Below are positions 32,013 through 43,895 of a DNA stretch of 64,000 bases, piece by piece. The notes under the pieces are model-generated. The model did not search any database and was not told where the DNA came from. It was given only the letters and a program-made list of their open reading frames with translations. Position 1 is the stretch's first letter; every line of letters begins with the position of its first letter. Made by a program: the position numbers and the translations under genes. Source of the DNA: Gliomastix tumulicola (Eukaryota > Ascomycota > Sordariomycetes > Hypocreales > Bionectriaceae); assembly GCA_001599755.1 (NCBI GenBank), contig BCHX01000007.1, forward strand, positions 2,728,001-2,792,000, read 5' to 3'.

Positions 32013-33438
32013 ATGTTGGACCAAATGGCGAATGAGATCAAACTACTATCTGGGAGCTCGCACCCGGAGCTGAGCGCCCAGGTCGCCAGCCGGTACGTCA
32101 AGATGCGACAAAGCTTTTTTTTTCCCTCTTGCGACTATAGGGTGGCTGCAAATTTTGGTGGACTGGGTGTGATGATGGCGGTGGCCGGATGAGCACGCCA
32201 GATAAGACGGACGAGTCGGGAAAGTCGTTGAAACTGACGGTTATGCTCGAATACAGCCTGGGCATCGAGGTCGCCAACACGATGAGTCTTCACTACTCGA
32301 ACCAGGAGACCAGCGTCTCCATCGGCGAGTCTGTGCGTGACGAGGACGTGTTCATTCTGCAGTCCACCGCTCCCGGCGACGTCAACGATGGCCTCATGGA
32401 GCTTCTCATCATGATTCACGCCTGCCGTACCGCCTCGGCACGACGCATCACGGCTGTCATTCCGGTTTGTGTGCCTGGGGGAGACGGGGCCTTTGTATGG
32501 GCAGCTGACTGAGTCATCAAAAGAACTTCCCCTACGCTCGGCAGGACAAAAAGGACAAGTCCCGAGCACCGATCTCAGCCAAGCTCATCGCCAACATGCT
32601 CCAGGTGTCCGGCTGTGTACGCTCCGTCCTTCTTTCTTCTGAACTCACAAGGTGGAAGCTGGATTAACAGTCTCGGTAGAACCATGTGATCACCATGGAT
32701 CTCCACGCCTCCCAGATCCAGGGCTTCTTCAACGTCCCCGTGGACAACCTCTACGCCGAGCCCTCCGTCCTCCGCTGGATCCGCGAGAACCTCGACGAGG
32801 AGAACGTCGTCATCGTCTCGCCCGATGCAGGCGGCGCCAAGCGTGCGGCCTCTATTGCCGATCGCCTCAACACGGGCTTCGCTCTCATCCACAAGGAGCG
32901 CCCGCGGCCCAACGAGGTCGGCCGCATGGTTCTCGTCGGTGATGTCGAGGATAAGGTCGCCATTCTCGTCGACGATATGGCAGACACTTGCGGCACAGTA
33001 TGTCCAGATGCGTATTCTCTTGCGTTGGATATTGACTGACACGAGGTGATAGCTCGCCAAAGCTGCGGCTACCGTGAATGAGCATGGTGCTCGTCAGGTG
33101 TGGGCTATTGTCACCCACGGAATCCTGAGCGGCAAGGCGATCGAGATTCTCAACGCATCTTGCCTGTCTGGTCTCGTCGTGACCAACAGTGAGTTAATGG
33201 TGATGGAAGCTCTGGACTTTTGGCGAGGCTGATGAGTTTCTAGCTGTCCCTCTCGGCGACAAGATTGAGCGATGCCCCAAGCTCAAGGTGATGGATGTAT
33301 CGGGCACCCTGGCCGAGGTGCGTTTAGAGTGTGATTTACGCGCAATCGTGTCTGATCTAACTGATGAACCCACAGGCCATCCGACGAACGCACAACGGCG
33401 AATCCGTGTCGTACCTGTTCACTAATGTTCCTGTTTGA
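32013..33438 (+). CDS. PRS: Ribose-phosphate pyrophosphokinase (PRPP synthetase), seven exons
   Basis: Seven exons, 32013-32092, 32257-32464, 32524-32616, 32680-32997, 33053-33188, 33244-33317 and 33376-33438, join in phase to give 323 aa, the normal length for the family. The enzyme makes 5-phosphoribosyl-1-pyrophosphate from ribose 5-phosphate and ATP in the cytosol, feeding purine, pyrimidine, histidine, tryptophan and NAD synthesis. Visible motifs are KLLSGSSHPEL at the start, NFPYARQDKKDK (ATP binding), NHVITMDLHASQIQGFF, VIVSPDAGGAKRA, and the PRPP loop ILVDDMADTCGT. All introns have GT donors and AG acceptors. The first ATG is at 32013; a second, in better context, at 32025 (MANEIKLL) may be the true start and changes only four residues. 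Confidence 0.93.
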
Positions 33439-34238
33439 GGATTTACACTGTTCGATGCGAAATTATCGAGATGAAAAGTGATATTTGATCTTTCGGTAAT
33501 CAGGCTGCCATGCTACGCCAGATGCGCCATTCTTTCGGCATCAAGAAGTTGCCAGGGCCTCAGATTGAACCCTACCCTATGGCACAAGAGGAGGGTGGTT
33601 TTGGGGAGTGAACCACAGTCATTCATTGGGTTGAGGCGTCCCCGATGTGCCTCGCATAGCTGTAAAACCATTACCAACCATTGCGCAGCTGGTCGGCTTG
33701 CCGCGTGCGGTGCATGCATGTCTTGATTGGAGTGGTTGGTGGGTGATGCACTTTTCAAGTCTGGATATCTTGCCCGGGAAAAGTCGGGCTTTCGGCCGCA
33801 TCAGAACTAAACCATTTGGTGGGTGTTTCATAGTTTTTGTGTAAATTGGGTTGGATGGCGTTATATATGTCGCTTCTTTTAGTATAGCCGTTTTTATGAG
33901 ATATGAATTAATTATTCTGGATGAGAGTTTATATTGGGTGAGCGAGTGAGTGAGTCGTTGGATTGTGAGATGAAATGGCTGCCTCTCGCAAAGCTGTCCA
34001 AAGCGGAAGGCGGTGTGAGATTCTGCCGCTTTGTCGTCACAGGAGACACCTTACAGGAACGCGACCCAGAAGGTACGTACCTCGACTCCAACCACGGAGC
34101 TTCACCAAGACCCTGCGACCTTGAAATTCGACCATCTGGTGGACAAATTGAGTGCAGACGCATGATTGCAGCATCCCGACGCTTCCGCAAGCTGAATGGA
34201 TCGGACGGGATCGCCTGAGCGCATGGAGGATTGACGGC
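33439..34238. other. Intergenic region upstream of MON2
   Basis: Between the PRPP synthetase stop and the Mon2 start. A short upstream ATG (34223, four codons) precedes the Mon2 start. Open frames in this stretch show no protein character. Confidence 0.4.
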
Positions 34239-37200
34239 ATGACGACGCAACTTCTGGCCACGGAGCTGGCCAATCTCATCCAGGAGAGTAAGAGGAAGCA
34301 CAATGACCTGCGCCAGGTACAACGACTCCCCCAGCTTCAGGTCCACACGATTCGGGCTAACACGTCGGCTGCAGGCTGCTGAGAAGTCCTTGGAGGAGCT
34401 CAAGAGCTTGAAGAGCACAACGGAACAAGGCTCAACAGAGGGTAGGTATCTCACCTCATCCCTCAGCACCCCTACTCTACGACGGCCGCTGACATAACCC
34501 CTCCCCTCCTCCCAGAGCTCTCCCAAAAGGTCAACTTCGTCAACCCCTTCATCATCGCCTGCGGGACCAAGAATGCCAAGTTCACGCCCATTGCCATCGT
34601 CTGCCTCCAGCGGCTCATCGTCGCCAAGGCCCTGCCGCGCTCCAGGCTGAGCCAGGTCCTCGAGGCGCTCATGCAGGCGTCCTCGGCGGGTCTGGACGTG
34701 CAGCTCAAGATCCTGCAGGCGCTGCCGTCGCTGCTGCAGAACTACGCGGCCGACATCAAGGGGGATCTGCTCGTGACGGCGCTGAACATCTGCTTCACGC
34801 TGCAGAGCAGCAAGAATGCGATTGTGAACCATACGTCGGCGGCGACGTTGCAGCAGCTCGTCGTGTCGGTGTTTGACAAGGTGGTCACTGAAGACAGTAT
34901 GTGTAGCCGAACGAACGGATCTGGATTGTGTGGATGGATAGTGTGCTGACCGTGACCAGAGAATGGGGGTGATGGCTCCTTTGCTGGAGTTGCGCCCACG
35001 GCTGACGGCGAGGTTGAGCTTCGAGCCGCTGCGCTGGACGCGTATCGGGTATGTCTGCGACATGAGCATCTCGTGCGGTCAGGCGACTAACATGGGCAGA
35101 TATTCAACGACCTATGTCTCCTGACGGAAAACCAAAGGCCCGAGTTTATCAGATTCACCGGCCTCTCCCAGACATTCGGGCTGGAGCTGATCGAGTCAGT
35201 CATCACTAACCATGCGTCTGTCTTCACCAGCCATCCAGAACAGGTCCACGTGCTTAGAGTGAGGGCGATGCCCCTGATAACGAGCGCGCTCAAGGGCCGA
35301 CCGTCCTTTGCCATCACCGTGCGCCTGATTCGCATCCTGTACACGATGCTACGGAGGCACATCAACGTTCTGCCAGACGAATGCGGCGATGCTCTCGAAA
35401 TTCTCACTGCACTGCTGGACCACGACTCTCCCCTGTGGACGAAGGCCCTATGTATGGAGGTTTTCAGAGGCATCTTTGCTGAGCATGCTTTGTTGCGACG
35501 CATCTACGCCCTCTACGACGCTAGGGAGGGTGCTAAGAACATCCTCCAGACGCTGACCGCCACGTTTGTGCGTTTGAGCACCGAGAAGCCTACAGTGATA
35601 GGCCTCGGCCATCAGTCCACTCTCCCGACTACGTCATCTAACAACGGCTCGGGCACGTCAGATCAAGCGATGCTCGAGGCGAGTGGTGTGACGGGCATCA
35701 TCAGCACCACATCTGGGCCTGAAGGACCGAGCGTAGGCATCAGCACGCAGTGGAGCTCGGTGCGGGTGCCTTGCATTGACCAGCTCGACAAGAACGAGCC
35801 GCCGCCCATCCCTGAGTCATACACGTATGGTCTCACTCTCGCGTGTATCTCATCATTGTCCGACGGCCTGGCCAAGTTTGTCATGCCTCTGACAGTGCCT
35901 TCCGAGAACCGGAACCGGAGGAAACCCTCGAACAGGGACTCGGGCCGGAACTCTCCCGCGCCACCAACGCCTGATGCGGAGGGCCAGCCGTCAAAGCCTC
36001 GGAGAGATAGGTCTGGGTCGTTTAAGAAGAACCCAGTGCCTATCAACCCCTTGGAGTTGGAGGACCATCCCATGCTGGGCGAGGTGCAGATCTGTGCCGC
36101 CATCATCGAGGATTGCTGGCCGGCTATTCTCGCCACCTGTTCGACGTTCCTCTACGCCGCGCTCGACTCGGACTACTACCATGGGCTGGTGCGGGCGTTC
36201 CAGCGATTTGCCCACGTGGCTGGGCTTCTCCAGCTCTCAACGCCGCGAGACGCGTTTCTTACGACGTTGGGCAAGGCTGCGGTTCCTCCAAATATCTTCA
36301 CTGCGTCTCTGAACGCTGGCCAACCTCGACCTTCGACGCCCACTTCGGCTATCGATGTTTCGACCAGCTTTGTCAACCAGGCCAAGGGGCTCCTGAGCAG
36401 TGAAAATCTCAACACGCCAATAGGCGAGAGGAGACACTCTTCATTTGACGCCCAATCTATCTCCCTCAACACCCGTAATCTGCTTTGCCTTCGTGCGCTG
36501 CTCAATCTTGGGATAGCCCTCGGTCCGACCCTCGGAAAAGCATGGCGCATCATCCTAGAGACCTTGCAGCAGGCTGACTATGTACTGTTCTCTAGCCACA
36601 AGACGCCTGGACGAACGCCATCATTCCCCAAGGGTCAGGAGATCAGTACGGAGAGCGACGCCGGTTCTCTGACGGCCAATTTCGGTAATGAGGTGCGGGC
36701 TGTGGAGACGGCGGCGGCGAGGCTCATGGAGAGCACTATCGACTTCCCGAACACAGCGTTCGTCGAGGTCGTATCGGCTCTGTGTCAGCTGCTCGAGAGT
36801 CTGCCTAAGGTGAAGGCTGAGAGCACCAAGACAGAACAAAGCTCACAGGCTCCGAAGCAGACGCTGCAAACGCCGACCGGACAGCATCGACGAGTGCTGA
36901 GTTTCTCGAACCAGGCACCTGCTAGCTCGACTCAAGAAGACCAGTTTGCGCTGGCGAAGCTTGGGGATATCGCGTCCATCAACATGGAAAGACTGCTGAC
37001 CTACTCTCCGGAAGAGTCTGGTTGGACGTTATTGATTGGCCAGTTGACTACCACTATGGATTCTGCCAACATCGGATCGTCGGTCAGGACTCGTTCCGCG
37101 GAGATCTTGTCGAGGCTGATGCTGGAAGCGGCGAGCATCACGTCTGCCATCCCAATCTCAACAGACGCCCGTGGAGCGATTCAGCTGCGTATACTGCGTG

Positions 37201-39657
37201 CCCTGAACTCGGCTTTGGCTCCTCTGCAGGGGCAGGGCCGAGAGAGCTCCGTCGCAAACCAGTCGATTGACACCGAGATCCACCGCATTGTGCTCGATGG
37301 GCTGAAGAGCATCATCGAGGAATGTGGTGAGAACTTGGTCAGTGGCTGGGAAGTCGCGTTCGAGATCATCGGCAGCGTCTTCATCCACCGCCCTGCAGAC
37401 AGTGACGCCCGCCCCGGTTCGCTTCTGACTACAAGATCGTCCAAGCTGGTCAGGTCATCATTCAACTCCCTCCAACTTATTGCGTCAGACTTCCTGGCTA
37501 CGCTACCTAACTCCTGCTTCCTCCTCCTTGTTGACACGCTTTACGACTTTTCCTCTCAAGACGACGACCTGAACATCGCATTGACGGTAAGTCGCCTTCC
37601 AGCCCTGATTGATGGACGACAGGCTAACAATTTAGACTGTGACATTCTTCTGGGTCCTGTCCGACTTCCTCTCCGGTAAGACTGGATCTATCGAGATAAC
37701 AGCAGAGCTTGTCAAGGGGCTTGAAGCCTCTGACCTGGTCGACATAGCCGCGAATCGCGACCACGAAGCATCTGGCCCGGCGCTCTGGATGCTCTTGCTG
37801 CTGAGGCTGACGGCTGTGGCCTCTGACGAGCGTCTGGAGCTCCGCAACAGCGCCATCCAAACCCTCCTCCGCATATTTGACGCCTATGGCCATACGCTCA
37901 GCCCAGAGGCTTGGTCCATCTGCGTGCAGTCTGTTATCTTCAAGCTGTTGACCTCCCTTGAGCAAGAGCTCGAGCTGGCCCATGACGAAGGTGCCCAATC
38001 TATGGCTCGGTCGGACTGGAATGGCACCGCCGTAGTGGTGTTGAATGGAGTTTCTAACCTGCTGGCGAACTACCTCGATATCTTGATGAAGCATCCCTCA
38101 TTCAACGAGATATGGCGCCAGCTCATTGAGCACAAGACCACATTGCTAGACTTTGGGGTTCTCGAGATCAACTCTGCTGTCTTTAAAGCCCTGGGACATA
38201 TCGTCTCACAGACAAATGAGAGCGGCCGGCCTGAATTTAGCAAAGAGACTGTCGATCTGACTTGGACACTTTGGTCACGCGGTGTGCCGTCAGCCCAGGT
38301 GCCTGAAGCTGGGGACAATCAAGCCAGTCTGGTATCGTACACAGAGGCTCTGACCGAGGTGTACAAGCTGATTGAGGTCGATCTGACCGTGGACAAGGCC
38401 CAGAAGATCCTCGATCTGCTGCGGCAAGCGGTTGAGGAGGCGTCGGTCGGGAGCTATGCCTCCGATATTGAGCAGGTGACGCAGCTTCAGGGAAAGATCC
38501 TGGGCGCAGTTGAGATGCTCCGGACAGACGTCGAGGGTGTGCCTGCTGTCGTGGTGACGCAAGTCTCTGGCTTTGTCAAGCTGGCATTTGAGCACGACCA
38601 CGAGCAGGTCACAGCCCCGGGATCAAAACGCACATTTGTCGCCATGTCTAAGGCGAGCATGGAGATGCTTCAGAGGTTGATCCTTAAGCACGCGGGAGAC
38701 AAGGACATTTACGAGAGCGGCGCGCTGTCGGCGGCCCTCTCTGCCCTGTGCACGCCCATATCACTGAAGTACGAGTTTCCCATCACGACCAAGTCGACCC
38801 AGCCTTGGAAGCTGGCGTCTTCGACGGTCTTGACTGTCCTGGAGGCGACACTCAAACAGCTTGATACCCTCGATGTGCCGCAGCAGACAATCCAAGAAGC
38901 ATGGACGACAATCGTGGCTATTGCCGATGGTATCTTGAGCGCGGACTGTGAAGGGCCTGTCCCGATTGAGCAGATCAAGGAGGACGAGGCCTTCGATATC
39001 GCGTCCTTCAAGAAGCTGCGGCAGCTGATCATCCCGTCGCTCGGCAACGGCGAGATCCAGGACAAGACACGCAAGGCGTACGCGGAGAGTTTGTTTAGGA
39101 CGTCCATTATCCACGCTCCCTCGCCCTCGGACGCGGCGCTGCTCTCCGGGGGCAAAGCGGGATTGCAAGGACTGTATGTCTCTGCCCCTGGACGAACAGT
39201 GTCCATCCCTCCGACGCCCCGGGCGAAGATGGCCTACGTCGCACTTGATGAGCTCTTCTCTCTCGTCCCTGTCGACCACGATGGCGACGACAGCGAGGAG
39301 ACGGCCGAGTACTATGTGCGGATTGCATGCATGGTCGCACCGTTCCTGATCCTGCGCTGCGGCCTCACGCTCAGGGCGTATGTTGCCGATCAGCCACTCC
39401 GAGGCCGGATGCCGCAGCCGCTCAGCCAGCGCAAGGAGTTTGAGTGGATATTGAGGAAGCTCGTCGCGCTGCGAAGCGAAGGTGACGCTATTCCCGACTT
39501 GCCCGGCGTGGAGAGCGACACGCGGAAGCATCTGCTGAGGCTGTATCCGCTCATCGTGAAGGCCGTGGGCGTCACCGGGGACAATGGCGACGGCGGCGCG
39601 GTGAGCAGGCTGCTGGGCGAGGCACTGGAAGTTGTCGGCGGCGAATTCGGCTTCTAG
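34239..39657 (+). CDS. MON2: Mon2 endosome-Golgi trafficking protein
   Basis: Six exons, 34239-34316, 34375-34441, 34516-34896, 34960-35048, 35100-37586 and 37636-39657, encode 1707 aa, the expected size for Mon2. Mon2 is a large helical-repeat protein related to the Arf guanine-exchange factors BIG/GBF but lacking the Sec7 domain; it acts on Golgi and endosome membranes with Dop1 and the flippase Neo1. The N-terminal part (LATELANLIQESKRKHNDLRQ, then the KVNFVNPFIIACGTKNAKFTPIAI segment as DCB-like region) and the following HUS-like region (IFNDLCLLTENQRPEFIRF...FGLELIESVITNH) match the family. A charged, Ser/Pro-rich linker (about residues 470-530) carries likely phosphosites. Introns are short with good signals; the intron at 37587-37635 is in the middle of the long second half. 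Confidence 0.93.
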
Positions 39658-39711
39658 ATGTACGGATGAGCATCCTTAATGAGTATTTATAGAAAAAGAA
39701 TCACATCCTAT

Positions 39712-40514
39712 CTATGAGCATACTGTCCCCTGCTGAACCGGCACGTCCTCGCCCTCCTTGATCTTGACAAACAGCTCGTACCAGTCCCCCGGATCCTGCG
39801 ACCCGTCAACACGCTGCCCATTGATGTAATACGTCGGCACACCCGCCCCGTCGATCAAAGCACGATACTTCTCCGCCTGCTCATCGACAACACTCCCAAC
39901 CTCCTCCGACGCAAACGCCTCATCAATATCCTCCGTTCTCATCCCCGCCGCCGTAGCAATCTCCCTCAACACGCCCCGATCCGCAACATCCCTCTCCTCC
40001 TCATGAAACGCCCTCATAATCCCCTCCACCAGCGCATCCACCACTTCTCCTCCCTCCTCCCCCTCCTCCCCCTCTGTCGTCTTTGAAGAAGCAGCGACAT
40101 GCACAAGCCGATGCCCATCGCGACTCCGTCCGATCATGCCCCCGTGCTTGAACTGGATCCCGGCCGCGGCGCCGATCCCGTCCATCCTCTTCTTCAGCGC
40201 GTCGCGGCGCTCCTGGCTCAGGCCCTTGAGCTTGATCTCCGCGATCTCAGCCTTGGGTACAGAGGGAGCGGAGGCATCAGCATCAGAGGAAGAGGATTCG
40301 GGCGTGACGTAGTTGAGGTAGTAGGGGCGGTAGGAGAGGGTGAAGGTGTCGTTGGAGGGGTAGGTTTTGGTGTAGAGCGTGATGGCGCGGTCGAGGTTTC
40401 GCTTGCCGATGTGGCACCACTGGACAAATTAGTGAGATTCATACTGAGAAGGTAGAGAGAGGGTGGTACCATGCAGAGGAAGTCGGAGATGATGTCGATC
40501 TGGAAGACGGTCAT
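39712..40514 (-). CDS. DsbA-like (FrnE/2-hydroxychromene-2-carboxylate isomerase type) oxidoreductase
   Basis: Two exons, 40514-40470 and 40419-39712, encode 250 aa. The first exon (15 codons, MTVFQIDIISDFLCM) joins the second at WCHIGKRNLDRAI, so the active-site motif C14-M15-W16-C17 is made across the splice junction. The family usually has CPWC or SxWC here. The thioredoxin fold with helical insertion is supported by GIQFKHGGMIGRS-like, VLREIATAAGM and GVPTYYINGQRVDGSQDPGDW (cis-Pro segment VPTY) motifs. Members act as disulfide oxidoreductases or glutathione-dependent isomerases. A Glu-rich insert (EGEEGEEGG) lies in the middle. No signal peptide is present, so it is probably cytosolic. 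The intron has a GTACCA donor and a GTCCAG acceptor; the start is the only ATG before the motif. It converges with Mon2, with only 54 bp between the stops. Confidence 0.88.
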
Positions 40515-40996
40515 GATGGGCGTGGGCGCGGGCGCGGGCGTGGATGGATGAAGGTTGTTTGGCTGATGAAGTGAGTAGAGGGAGATGAGTGATTAGGATG
40601 ACCTGCAAATGGCCAGGCAAGATGTTTATATGTTTGTTGATGAAGCCTGGTCTAAGCGTTGGAAGTGGCTTATACCGCGTCGGCCTGGCGGAGTTCCGCC
40701 CGTCTAAATATTCCAAATGTGAGACTACGCGTCACCTCCGATGATGATTCTAGGCTTCCAATTTTAGACTGTTCATCATTATTTTCATACCTAGTGAGAT
40801 GAGGCAAGATGAAAGACGAATGAATAACTCTTGTGAGTGAGATTCGTTCGTCGTGGCAGACCCCCGGTACTAAAGCCCCTGTCTCATTCGGGCACCCCTG
40901 CCATTCCCACCTCCTGGCTACGCTACGAGGACAAGAATAAGAAAAGAAAGACGCGAGAGGCGGCTCATGTTCAATCAGGCGGAAGCACATATATCG
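40515..40996. other. Intergenic region
   Basis: Promoter of the DsbA-like gene and 3' flank of the HET gene, both on the minus strand. No gene or repeat is recognised. Confidence 0.4.
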
Positions 40997-43274
40997 TCAT
41001 ACTATCACAAACGTCCCCATCGGCCACTCCTCGCCCACAACCTCCTCATATGCCTCCCCCTCCAGCTCATTCGTCAGCTCCTTCGCAATGGAGTTCTTCC
41101 CGTCGTACTCCCACGGCTGCAGACCCAACTGCGCGACTCGCCTGTAAACCTCCTCCCCCCGGCGGACAGTACTTCCTCTCTCGTCCTGCGGCTGGTGCTG
41201 CAGGATGAGGATGAAGATCTGGGGCCGCTCGCCGCTGCTCTCCGCGACGAGGACCAAGGTGAAGGCGGCGGCGCTCAGCGGGACGGGGATGGAGCGGCCT
41301 GACCAGTCGGAGATGAGGGACTCGGGGCGTGTGAGGACGATGTGCGCCAGCTCGCGTGTCTTGGACAGGGAGCCGAGTCTGCTGATGGAGCGCTGGATTA
41401 TACTGATCGGGTTCGAGAGCGAGCCTGCATAGATGCCCAGATTCAGGGAGATGTTGTGGTACGGCGCTTCCAGCACGAGCTCGCCGCCAGTGATCGCACC
41501 GAACACGTCATCAGGGAGAACCCTCGTGACGCTGACGTCCTTCACTTTCGCATAGTAGGTGAGTCGCTCCGGCCAGGTAGGCCACGTCAAGCCTCTGAAG
41601 CAGTAGTCGATCCAACTCCACGAGGGCCCGTGGCTCTCCGTAGCTACCTGAGAACCATCCCCCGCCCCCACGGGATAGACATTGGTCTCCTCGTCATGCG
41701 CGTGGGAGCTCGCATACCGCAGCCAGGCGTACCGCAGCGGCTTGGCCGTCCTGCCCGAGCCGTCGGCCTGGATATCCGGACTCCAGAGCAGCCCGTACAG
41801 GAAGTCCTCCTTCCAGAGCCCCGCGATGTACTCGCCGGGCTGTCGGGCCTGAAACGTCCTGGCAAGGGCCGCGATGGCCGGCAAGCGGTCCTTGCTGAAC
41901 GTGAGCTGTCTCTGGCTGTACTCGCGCATGAGGAAGTACCAGACATGGTACGGTCTCTTCGCTGCCCGGTTGAAAAGGTCTGCTTGCTTTGTGACCGCAA
42001 GGAGGTCCTTCAGATCTGCGAATGAAGACGATAAGGGTCGCCGGACGCGTTCGGACGGCTCGACGGCCTGTCCCTCGGCGCAGTGCCATATCATCCGGCC
42101 CGTCGTGTAGGACAGGAGGCGCGTGGAGAGGAGCTGTTCTTGAAACGTCCAGCGAGGTGAGCACGCCGCGCACGAAGATAGGCCAGTGATCACCGTCGGC
42201 GGAATCCTCGCGGCGCCATGGGAAGGCGCAGCTGAAGTGAGGATATCTGCGGCCAAGGAAGCCGTCGCCAACGGACTCAGCACTCGCGGCGGCGATGGTG
42301 AGGACCGCAAGTTCGTACACCTTGGCCATGCGCGATGCCTCGGCTGCCCAGTCCTGCGCGTCGTCCTGGAAGATACACAGAGCGTCAATCCACACGTATC
42401 GCACGCCGAGCGCCCTCGTGACGATGACCGCGTCTCGAAGCGTGGGAGGGAGGTCATCGACGGGTACTCCGTCTTGTAGGCGGGAGAGTGACGCCGCTGT
42501 GAGAGTGGCGGGGGAGTTGCCGCCCCAGCAGTAGCTCAGCGCGACCCATTCGCCGACTTCATCCTCGGCGCTGACGTGCAGAAACGGCAGTTTCGATGCG
42601 CTGCCGACGTCGATGACGCGCGTGGGCAGCACTGCCGGCGGCTGCTGCTTGGCCTTGGCCATACACTCCGGGTGATGCTCAAGACACTTGTTGAGCCAGG
42701 GCGCACCCATGGCCAGACACTTCTCGGAGCCCAGATCCTGCGGCAGTTCGTTCCATGACAGGCGGCCCATAAGGTGGAAGTCTTCATACGGGATGCTTGC
42801 GCCTTGGCCTTGTAAGCGGAAGAGTCAACGAAGATGGAGACACAGGGCACGGCACTCACCTTTCGCAATACATATCTCAAATTCGACGACGATATACGCC
42901 GGATGCGTCTTCCTCTTGTTCTTTGGCATGAGGAAGATAACCAGCAGCACATAGTCCTTGGTCTTGTCCTGAAATGCAGCCAGACGGACGGGCCCGAGAA
43001 ACCGGGTACAGTCGCAGTTACTTTCCTCGTGTATCCATTCCTGAAGCCACGTATCGTGGTGATGAACCACTATCATGCTGCAGAAGTCACATCCCGACTT
43101 GGCAGCGTCTCGGAGGGCAGCAAAACTGTCGTGGTGCGGCTGGTAATTCTCAGTGGCGCCGAGGTAGTCCAGTCGGGAGGAGTAGGACACCTCGCGGTCG
43201 GAGGTTGAGAAGCCGTCCAGAGACTCGAGGAGGCCGCGGATGTCGATCGACTGACATGCCTGACACAGCACCAT
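40997..43274 (-). pseudogene. HET-domain gene with one frameshift (broken or sequencing error)
   Basis: Two exons: 43274-42860 and 42808-40997, with a GTGAGT donor and an ACAAG acceptor. The first part (about 1-150) has CQACQSIDIRGLLES and CDFCSMIV motifs typical of the region before fungal HET domains. The HET domain follows: VALSYCWGG (about 227-234), LPPTLRDAVIVTRALGVRYVWIDALCIFQDD (about 257-288) and YELAVLTIAAASA. After FVRG, near 42150-42170, the frame changes by one base; the continuing domain (RWTFQEQLLSTRLLSYTTGRMIWHC) and a long C-terminal part to the stop at 40997 are in the other frame and fully open. HET proteins drive vegetative incompatibility and cell death. Either the gene has just been lost or one base is wrong in the assembly. 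Nothing else in it is damaged. Confidence 0.75.
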
Positions 43275-43895
43275 TGCTGTCTAGTGGCCAGAGATGCCCA
43301 GGTTGTGTGAGGAGGGGGTATATCGAATGGTGATCCATCACCCCTGCCACTCCCTGCTCGGGGCAGCAACATCCCATTCTATATCCGAAGTGGCAGGCTT
43401 TCCACATTGCATTGTCGTAGCATCGAACCCCGCTGCAGGCCGGCACTTTGACCTGATTCTCCGAGACCCTTGCTGGACGCAGTCTTGCTGGCTGATGGCT
43501 GGCTGGCCCATAAATGTGGCAGCAACGCGCAGGATGCAGCATCTTGCATTGCGTGAAATCGTCACGCACCGTTGCAACTGCTTGACTGCTCGAGTGCACG
43601 CACACACGCTGCAAGTCATTTATTGCCCAAGATACAGGACTTGTTGTTGGCTACTGCTGGTGCGCAAACCCTTCCTTCTTTCTGATGTGCACTGTAGCTC
43701 TCCATTCGCAACACTTGTTGGGGGGCCCACGGCAAGTTGGAGGTCGATGGAATGGCATGCATGCATTTGTGGAAGTCAAGTCTATGTGAACCCCCTTTTG
43801 TTTAACTGCGCTGTCCGTTGGCGCGGGCATTGCGTTGTCGTCTATTTCTCGGTACTGTGAGCAAGGGCAGACAAATACCTCTTGAAGCATCCTCC
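43275..43895. other. Intergenic region
   Basis: Promoter region of the HET gene and 3' flank of the large membrane-protein gene, both on the minus strand. No gene, RNA or repeat is recognised. Confidence 0.4.

Noticed and set aside
33912..35069. 385-aa minus-strand frame over the start of MON2
   Set aside because: It overlaps conserved Mon2 exons in antisense and has no domain.
38250..39700. Long minus-strand frames opposite the end of MON2
   Set aside because: Antisense shadows of a conserved exon.
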